Assembly (NCBI GenBank): GCA_024233215.1
Contig: JACKPW010000004.1
Coordinates: forward strand, 62,001 to 126,000
Source: Verrucomicrobiales bacterium
GTDB lineage: Bacteria > Verrucomicrobiota > Verrucomicrobiia > Limisphaerales > J093
Direction: 5' to 3'
Length of the DNA: 64,000 bases
Shown here: in pieces, positions 41,916-51,400 of the stretch
Numbering within the stretch: the stretch's first letter is position 1
How the letters are laid out: each line of letters opens with the position of its first letter
Made by a program: the position numbers and the translations under genes
Notes under the pieces: generated by a model
What the model saw: only the letters and a program-made list of their open reading frames with translations
What the model was told of the DNA's origin: nothing
Databases searched by the model: none

Positions 41916-42425
41916 TCAGCGTCCGGGTTCACCCAGGGCGGCGATGAAACCGGGCTCGGACACCACTTCAGCTCCCGTCTCCGGTCGAAAACGGCACACC
42001 AGTGCCAGACGGCTGGAGAGGAGCAGCTTCGGGGACCAGTTCAGGAGCAACCGGTAGCCCTCACCGATGGCCGCCTGGGTCCGGAACCGCTTCAACTCCG
42101 CGACCTCGAAGGTCCACGTGTGGAAGGCCCGGGGTGGGTTGGCCAGGATACCGATCGCATCATAGGCGGCAAACTCCACGGAACCCGCCGGCAGCGGCAC
42201 AGCCTTGGCGCCCGCACCGAAGGCGAAGAGATTGACCCCGATGCCGTCCACGCCGGGGGTGTCATCCAGGTTCATGGCAACGGGGGTGGTCACCATATAG
42301 AGGGTGCGAATCCGGTCGCGCCCCTCCCCGCCGGAGGTGGCGCAACCGGTCGACAGGAGCAGTCCGATTCCCACCACGAGCAGGGGGAACCCTGAGGTCA
42401 GCAGCCTGAGCCGGAAGCGACTCAT
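41916..42425 (-). CDS. small lipoprotein coupled to the secretin gene; pilotin candidate
   Basis: A 169-residue protein with a lipoprotein signal: hydrophobic helix then LLSTGC, giving an N-terminal Cys at about residue 28. The mature part has alternating strands (IRTLYMVTTPVAMNLDD, AFHTWTFEVAELKRFRTQ, YRLLLNWSPKLLLSSRLALV) and resembles no family I can name. Its ATG overlaps the gspD stop as ATGA, so its translation is coupled to the secretin. Small outer-membrane lipoproteins next to secretins often act as pilotins that guide the secretin to the outer membrane; this is a contextual inference, since the sequence does not match GspS or AspS visibly. Confidence 0.7.
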   Translation of the reverse strand: MSRFRLRLLTSGFPLLVVGIGLLLSTGCATSGGEGRDRIRTLYMVTTPVAMNLDDTPGVDGIGVNLFAFGAGAKAVPLPAGSVEFAAYDAIGILANPPRAFHTWTFEVAELKRFRTQAAIGEGYRLLLNWSPKLLLSSRLALVCRFRPETGAEVVSEPGFIAALGEPGR

Positions 42426-45400
42426 CGTCCCGGCATGGAGGAAACCGAGTTGGTGGTCCGGGTCACCGGTTGCAACCGGGGCCGGGTGGACATGCTGTTG
42501 GTGTTCACGATCAGGGTCTGGTTCGTCAACTGGCCCGCGCGATAGTCCGGATGCAACTCCCGCAGGATGCGCGCCTGGATCGGATCCCGCTCCGGTTGGA
42601 CGAGCAGGTCCGAGTTCAGGATCTCGCGATTGCTGTAGCTCACGGCGTCGACGCTGGTTCCGGTCCCGGTGCCCTTGGTAAGGATCTGGGGGGTGAGGAC
42701 GATGAGAAGTTCGTTGCGGCCCTGGCTCGCCTTCTTGCTGCGGAACAGGTTGCCGAGGAGCGGAATGTCCCCCAGGAAGGGCACCTTGCGGGTGCGGGTG
42801 TCCTCGGTGCTGCCGATCAAGCCGCCGATGAGCACGGACTCACCGCTGCGCACGGCGACGGTGGTGGTGGCGGTGCGCTGGTTGATGATGGGAACCTCCA
42901 GGCCCGCGCTGATCTGCACTGAGGAGCTGCTCAACGCGCTGATCGTGGGCCCCACATCCAGCCGAACGAAACCATCCGGGCTGACGCGGGGCGTGACGGT
43001 CAACTGGACCCCCACGTCCTCGTAATTGAACTGGTTGATGGTTCCCCCCTGAGGGGTGACCTGGGTACCCGTAACCAGCGGGACCCGCTGACCGATATTG
43101 ATCGTCGCCTCCATGTTGTCGGCGGTCAGGATTTGCGGCCGGCTGAGGATTTCCAGCCTGCCATCCACCTGCAATGCCCGCAGCAACACCTGTACATCGC
43201 TGCCGCTCAGAGCGGCATAGTACCCGCCGAAGTTCTGCAACGCCTCCTGGATCGCGAAATCCGTGCCGGTATTGAAGGTGGGATTGCCGGACCCGGCATA
43301 GCTCCACTCCACGCCGAGTTCGGTGGTGGAGTCGAGTTGGACCTCCGCCAGCAGGACTTGAATGAGCACCTGGGCCTGTGGTTGGTCGAGTTCCTCGATC
43401 AGGGCCTCGACCTCGTTGAAGTAGCGCGGGCTGGCGGAGATGAGGAGGGTGTTGCTGTTCGTCTCGGCGACGATGCTGACCTCCCGCTCAAGGAGGTTCT
43501 GGGCGGTCCCCACCGCGTTTGGACCCAGCACGGTCGTGATGCGGTCGATGTCCTGCTGAAGGAAGGTCCGCAACGGGACCTCGACGTCGCGGGCCCGCGT
43601 GTTGCGCAGTCGGTAGACCGCGGTCTGCCGTTCCTGCGCCGGGCTGGAATCGAGGGTCTCAATGATCTGCGAGGCCAGGGCAACATAGTGTTCCGTGCCG
43701 CCAACCAGGAGGCTGTTTGTCCGCAGATCCACCGTCACGGTAAGCGCATGCTCCTCTGCGGAATTCACCACCGCCCCCACGCCCGGGTTCTCACCGGCCC
43801 CGCCGACCTCGGCGGGTCGGACCAGGGTGTATTGAACGGACCGGTCGTTGGCATCGGCGGTACCGGTCTGCTCCAGGCGAAACAGCGACGTCAGGACGAG
43901 CGCCATCTGCCGGGCATCAGCGTTCCTCAGGTTGAACACCTTGATCTGAGCGATCTGGGGCGAGCTGGTGTCCAGGTACTTCACCACCTCGTCGAGCAGG
44001 CCCATGTAGTCCACCGGCGCCGAAACGACGAGCGCGTTGATGCGCGTGTCCGGGACGATCAGGACCCCCTCCTTCAGCGCGCTGGCGATGAGGTCCTCCC
44101 CGCCGTCCCGACGGCTGATGAACTGCAGCAGCGACTGGCGGTTTGGGTTCTCCTCGCCCAGAGGCTGGGGATTGGTGTTGAGCACGTCGTTGAGGATCGT
44201 GGCCAGAGCTGATGCCCGGGCGTTCTGGAGCGGGAAGACCCGGATTTCCGCAATGCGGGCGACCTGGTCGGTATCGAGTTGTTTGACCAGGTCCCCGACC
44301 CGCTTGAGGTCGGCCTCCCCGGCGGAGACAATCACGGCATTGAGCCGTTCGTCGACATTCACCGCCACCGTGGCGGCGGCTCCCGGTGCGCCCACGGCGG
44401 CGCCACGCAGGAGCGATTCGAGGGTCTGTCCCACCCGGCGGGCATCCGCCTTGGCGAGCGGAAACACCTGAACCTGCAGTCCCGCCTCATCCGTGGCGCT
44501 GTCCAAGCGCTCCAGCAGGCTCTCGATCATCGCCATGTCGTCGTCGGCCGCCCCGATGATGAGCGCGTTGGCCCAGGTGTCGGCAATGACGCTGACCGGT
44601 TCGGGAGCGACTCCGGCACGGGCGGGGCGACCGGTGAAGAGTCGCTGCAGCGTCACCGCGAGTTTGCCCGCCGTGGCCTGCTTTAGCGGGAACACCCGGA
44701 AGTTGGTCTTCGCCACGGCGTCCTCGGTGTCCAATTGCTCGATCATCCGCTCGACGGCGGCGAAGCTCTCCTTCCCCCCGGTGATGAGCAGCGTGTTGGA
44801 ACGATCATCCGCGGTAACAGTGACCGGCACGGAACGTTGTCCGCCCTGGGCGGTCGTCTCGCCCTGTCGTTTGGCGCGGAAGAACTGTTCCAGCACAGTC
44901 GCGAGGTAGGAGGCGCGGGCGTGCTTCAAGGGGAAGGTGCGGATGTCGCCGACCTCGGTGAATTCCGGGGTGTCGAGCCGGTTGATGAGTTCCTTGACCA
45001 CCACCAGGTTCTCGGGGCTGGCGGAGACGATGAGGGTGTTGGAACCGGCGTCGGCAGTCACGGCCAGCGCCTCGCGCGCGGCGTTGGCCCCGCCCCGCCC
45101 GCCGCCGGTGGAAACGCCCGGCCGGTAGACGCCCTGGTCGATCAACGACCGTAGCATGGTGGCCACGCGCTGCACGTCGGCGTGTTTCAACGTGAACGTC
45201 TGAATGACCCCTTCCGAGGCCACCGGCTCGACGTCCAGCTTCGCGACGAGGCTCTCCACCAGAACCAGGTTCTCCTTGCTCGCTGTGATGATGAGGGCGT
45301 TGCTGAGGGAGTCTGCCTGGACATCCACGCGCTCGGCCGGAGCCGGGGTTTGTCCGGGCGGCGTCAAACTGGTCAATCGGGCCGCAAAGACCCCGCGCAG

Positions 45401-48400
45401 GGTTTGCGCCACGCGGGCGGCGTCGTTGACCGTGAGGCCGATGACGGTCAGCTCAAGCGCGGGATTGTCGGGTTGCCGGTCCAGCTTGAGCAGCAGATCG
45501 TCGATGGCGCGATTGTCCTCCACGCCGGCGGCGACCAGCAGGCTGTTGCTGCGGGGATCGGGCAGGATCACCGGGCGGTTGCGCTGCATCTCCGGGGATC
45601 GGGCGGCCTGGTAGCGCTGGTTGAAAAGCGTGGTCAACGTGGTGGCGAGGGTCTGGGCGGTGGCATGTTCCAAAGGAATCAACCGGACCTGGCCCGTGAG
45701 AGAAGGACCCGCCTGATCCAACTGCTTCGCGAGCGCCTCCACCAACGCGAACCCTTCCGGTGCCGCCCCCACCAACAGCGTGTTCGTGCGCTCGTCCGGG
45801 ATGATCACCACGCGTTGGAGGCTGGAGGTGGAAACCGACCGTCCGCCGCCACCGCCTCGCCGCGTCACCCCGTTGCGTTCGTCCATCAGGCGTTGCAGCG
45901 AGGTCGCCACGGTGCCGGCGTCCGCGTTCTCGAGCGGAATCAGCTTCACGTTCTGGAGATCCGCCGGCAGTTCACGGTCGAGTTCCTCAACCAGCCGCTC
46001 CAACAGGGAAAGTGCGGCGTCGCTGCCCGACGCGATCAGACTGTTGGTCCGCTCATCCACCGAGAGGGTCGGAACGTCCTCCGGACGCACGCTGCCGGTC
46101 CGGGAACGATTCCGAACCAGGTCGGTGAGCACCCGCTCAACGCTGGCGGCGTCGGCATGTTCCAGCGCGAACACCCGCAGCGTGTCGAAACTGCCCGCCG
46201 GCGGCACGTCCAGGGTCTGGATCACCTCGGCAATCAGCGGCATGAGGTCGCTGCGAGCCGCCACGATCAGGGTGCTGCTCGGATCGTCCGCCTGGATGGT
46301 CACCGCGGCCCGGGCGGTCGCATTATCGCTGAGCTGCGCCACTTCGCCGCCCATCACCAGGCGGAGCCGGCTGATCTGCTCGCTCAACCCGCGGGCACCA
46401 CCACCACCGCCCCGTCCGGTCCCTTCGGCGAAGACCGAGCGCAGGGGCGTCACCAAGCCCGACGGCAGGGCGTGCTCCAGCTTGAACAACCGCACCTCGG
46501 TGACCATGGCATCCATTTCGCGATCGAGATCCTGGATGATCGCCTCCGCCAGTGCGATGGACTCGGGCAGACCACTGAGAATGAGCGCGTTGTTGCGGGA
46601 ATCGAGGGCGATGTTGGGCGTGCGGCTCAAGGCACTGCCCGCGGTTACCGACTGGCTCTGACCGCTCGAACCGCCGCGATTTCCCCGCGACCGACGAGAC
46701 CCCGCGTCGCCGGTACCTTGCTGGAAGATGGAGTTCAAGGTCTCCAGCACCACATTCGCATCGACGTATTTCAGCCGGATGATGCGCGCGGTGAGCCCCT
46801 CGACAATGGGTACGGTATCGAGGAGTTCCACCACGCCCGCCAGCGCAGCCAGGTTGGCGGGGGTCGAACCGAGGATCAGTCGCTGGGCGACCCCGGTGGA
46901 GGCATTGGCCTGGGCGGGATCGGCGATAATCTTGACGGGTTTCGTCAGGTCCAAGGTGACCGGCTGCCCGGAGTCGTCCGTCAGCTTCAGGCGCTGGACC
47001 TGTTCGAGGAGGGTCTTTGCGTCCTCCGACAACTCCCGGGCGGTCCCGGCGGCCGGCTGGAGCATGTCGCGCAGGAGGGTGGCGAGGGTTGCGGCGTTGG
47101 CGTTCTTCAGCGGGAAAACGCGCAACTCGATCTCGGCGAACTCGGACGGGGCGTCGAGTTCCTTGATGAGCGCAACCAGCCGCTCAATCACCGGGCCGCG
47201 TCCCACGGCGAAGATGGCCCGCTGGCGCAGGTCCGCTCCCACGGCCACCGGATCGGCAGGCTGGACCTCCTTGAGCTGATCGACCATCTGCTGAATGAGC
47301 GGCAGCAGCTTGTCGGGTCGGGCGTAATCCAGCGGGATGCTGCGATGCTCGAGCTGCGAGCTGACGCCGGGAGCGTCGAGCTGTTTAATCACCGATTCCA
47401 TGAGCGGCATGTCGGCCCCGCTGGCGCGCACGATCACACTCCGGGTCCGCGGCTCGGCCACCACGGCCACGCGCGGTTGCTGTGGCGGCTGCCCCCCTCC
47501 ACGATTGCCGCCGGGCGGGTTGTTCCGATTTCCCCCCTGCCCTTCCCGATTCCGTTCGCGTTCCTCACCCTCACCCCGATCCGGCACCGGTCGGCCGTTT
47601 TCCGTCTGTGGCGGCTGACGGTCGCCCTGCGCTTGCGGAGGTTGGGGAACCTTGAAGAGTTCGGTCAACACCTTCGCCACGGCCACCGGGTCGGCCTCCT
47701 TCAACGGGAACTGCCGGATTTCGGTGTCGGTGTCGCCGAAGGCGCCGGACAGGCTGTCGATGATGTCCTGAATCTGGTCCAGTTCCAGTGGAGGCCCCGA
47801 CATGATGATGGCGTTGGCCTCGGTATCGTAAGAGAGAAAGACATCCGGGCGCTGGGCCAGGACCGCGGCGACCGCCCCCAGGGCGTTCGTGGATCCCGTG
47901 GAATCCGCGGCCCCGCTCAGGAGAATGGAGGATGGAGTAGCGGGAGAGGCGGTGACGGGCGGGACACCTGGGAGGCTTCGCATGGCGAGGGTGTTGGTGT
48001 CGCCTGCCACAGCCACACCGGCCGGCCGGTTGGTGGAGGAAGGCACGTTTCCGCCGGCAGGCGGCGGAGACAGGCTGGATTGCTGGTTCGTGGAACCGGT
48101 CACCGGGGCTCCGGTCCGGTTGGTCGAAGGAGTGATGACCGGGGTCGGGAGCCGGTCCATGACCCGGATCTTGGTCGGCGACATCTGCGGGTAGATGTTC
48201 GTCAGCATGGCGGTCATCTTGTCCGCCGGCACGGAGCCGAGCGTGATGAGCCGCACCTGCAACGTGGTTTCCGGCGCACCGACGTCGAGCCGCCGGATCA
48301 CGTCCTCGATCACCACCAGATCCGCGGCATTGGCCACGACGGTCAGGGAGTTGCTGAAGATGTCCGGTTCGATGATCGGCTGTTCCTTCTCGGGTCGATC

Positions 48401-51400
48401 GCTGAAGACGGTGTCGAGCCGATCCGCCACGTCAAAGGCATCGGCGACCGACAACCAGTAGAACTGGATCTGGCGGTCCTGGCGTTCCGGCAGGTGATCG
48501 AGCATGGGCAGCAACTGCTCCACCACACTGAAAGCGTCCGGGGTCCCCGAGACAATGATCGCGTTTGTGCGTTCGTCGGCAGCAACAGTGAAGTTGGATG
48601 AACTGTAACGGCTGGCCCACCGGGACTGCGCGCGGGCCATGCCGGAAAGGAGTTGCTGGAGGGTGCGCGACAGGTCGGTGGCATCGCCGTTCTTGAGCTG
48701 GTAGACGCGGGTTTCGGTGCCGCCGCCGCTGCCGGTGTCGTCGAGTTGGGCAATCAAGGCCAGGACCCTCTCCACCTCCGCCGCCGGCCCGCGCACGAGG
48801 ACACTGCGAGTGCCCAGCACCGGGGTGGCCCGCACCGCCGGCGCCTGCCCGTTGCGCCCCTCGGGAGCCAGCGATTCGTTCACCGCCTGGGCCACCGCCT
48901 CCGGTTCGGCCTTGCGCAGGACAACCGTCCGCACCTGAGCGGCCCCCGCCAGTTCCGGCGTGTCCAACTCCGCAATGAGATCCGCCGCCGCGGTCTGCTT
49001 GAACGGCGTGGCCTGCACAATGACGGCGTTCACTCCGCTTGCCGCCGTGACCTTGAACTCCGACAGCTCGGAGCGCCGATAGCCGTAGGAATAGTAGGAA
49101 TAGCTCCGCGGGGAACTCGTCGTCTGGCCGAGCGTGGTCTGCAGCACCTCCACCACCTGGGCGGCGGAGGCATGCTTGAGCACGTAGACCTTCGTTTCCA
49201 TCCCCGCATCGCCGCCGGCCTGGTCCAGTTCCCGCACCAACTGCACGACCTTCTCCACCTCGGCGGGAGGGCCGTTGACCAGGACGGTCTTGGTCCCCGA
49301 AACCGCCGTGGCCCAGACCGTCGGCGAACCACTGCGCCAGTCGCGCGGCGAGAGGGTTTCGTTGACCGCCATCGCCACGGAATTGGCGTCGGCCTTCTCA
49401 AGCTGGATCGCCCGGACCAGGCCCGCCTCGGCGGACTGTTCCACGTCGAGCGCCTTGATCAGACTGGCGGCCTGTTCGTGCTGGGTGGGGGAGGCCTGGA
49501 TCACGACCGCGTTCAGCGCGGAGGCGGCGGTGACCTTGAACTCCGCCTCGGTGGTGCCGCCGCCGCCGCGGCGGTAGGGGCTGTAAATGTAATAGGGCAA
49601 GGAGTTGGCGCCCCCCCCCATGGTGTTCTCCAGGACATCCGCCACCTGCCGCGCTTCCGCGTGCTCCAGGCGATAGACCCGGGTCTCGACACCCGTCTCC
49701 CCGCTGGTGACGTCCAGACCCTTGATGAGTTCCACCACCTTGGTCACCTCCGCGGGTGGCCCGGTGACCAGGACGCTCTTGGCGACAGCGACCGCGGTCA
49801 CCCTCACCGAGGGCGGGCTGCCGTTCCGGTCGGCAGGCTGCAATGCCTGGTTGACCGCCTGGGCCACCCCGTCGGCCGCGGCGCGCTCGAGTCGAACCGT
49901 CTGAATGGCACCGGCCTGACCGGCCTGTTCGACGTCGAGCAGCGCGATGAGCTGTTCGGCCTGCTTTTGCTTTTCAGGCGTCGCCTGCACGACCACGGAG
50001 TTGAGTCCCGCCGCCGCAGTCACGCGGACTTCCTCGCTCGTGCCGCCCCCGCCCCCGCGGTAACGGTAGGAGTAATAGTAGCTCCGACCGGACCCGCCGG
50101 CGGCGCCCAGGGTGCTTTCGAGGACGGTGACGACTTCCCGTGCGTCCGCGTATTTCAACTGGTAGACCTGCGTGACCTGGCCGGCGGCGCCGCTGGTGGC
50201 ATCGAGTTGCTCGATCATGGCGACCACGCGCTGAACCTCCTCCTCCGGTCCCTTCACCAGCATGGTCCTGGCGGACGAAACGGGTGTCACCTTGACGGGG
50301 GGCGCCTTGCCGCGGGAACCCAGCGGACTGAGGATCTGGGTCACCGCGTTGGCCAACTCGTCGGCGTTCGCCTGCTTGAGCGGCACCGAGCGAACCACCA
50401 TCTGGCCCCCTCCCTCCTCAACATCCAGCAGCTTGATCAACTCCTCGGCCTCCTTCTGTTTCTCCGGCGTGGCTTGCACGACCACGGAGTTCAATCCCTC
50501 GGCCGCCGTCACCCGGACGTCCCCCCCGGTTCCGCCTCCGCCCCGGTAACGGTAGGAGTAGTAGTAGCTGCGGCCCGATCCCCCGGTCCCGCCCAGCGTG
50601 GTCTCCAGCACGGAGACCACTTCCTGGGCATCCGCGTGTTGCAGATGGTAAACCTTCGTAATCTGGCCCGCCGTCCCGCTGGTGGCGTCCAGTTGCTCGA
50701 TCAACGTCACCACCCGCTCCACCTCCGCCTGCGGCCCCTTGACCAGGAGGGTTTTCGAGGCCGAAACCGGCGTGACCCGCACCGCGGGAGGGTCGCCCCG
50801 CCAGTCATACGGACTGAGAATCTGCGTGACCGCCTGCGCCAGTTCGTCGGCGTTCGCCTGTTTGAGCTGGACCGTGCGGAGCACGCTGGCACCCTCCGCA
50901 TCCTCCACATCCAGGAGCGCGATCAGGTCCGCCACCTGCTGCTGCTTCTCGGTGCTGGCCTGAACCACAATCGCCTTCAGGGAGTCCGCCGGGCTGACCT
51001 TGATCGTGTCTCCCTGCCCGCCCCCGTAGCGGTAGCCGTAGTAGTAGCTCCGCCCCCCGCTGCTGACGGCATCCAGGGCGCTCTGCAGGACCTGGATCAC
51101 CTCATCGGTGTCGGCATGTTGCAGGCGATACACCCGGGTCACCTGACCACTCTCGCCGGCCGTGGAGTCCAGTTCGTTGATCAGTCCCACCACGCGTTTG
51201 ACCTCCGCCTCCGGACCGCTGACGAGCAGGGTCTTGGAACCGGACACCGCCGCCACCCGGACGCCCGAGCCCGCTTCCCGATAGTCCCGGGGAGAAAGCA
51301 TCCGGCTCAGGGCCGCGGCCACCTCGTCCGCGTTGGCCCGCTTGAGGGCCACCGTCTGGACCGTGGCGGCGGCGCTCGTCTCGGGGACGTCCAGGGTCTG

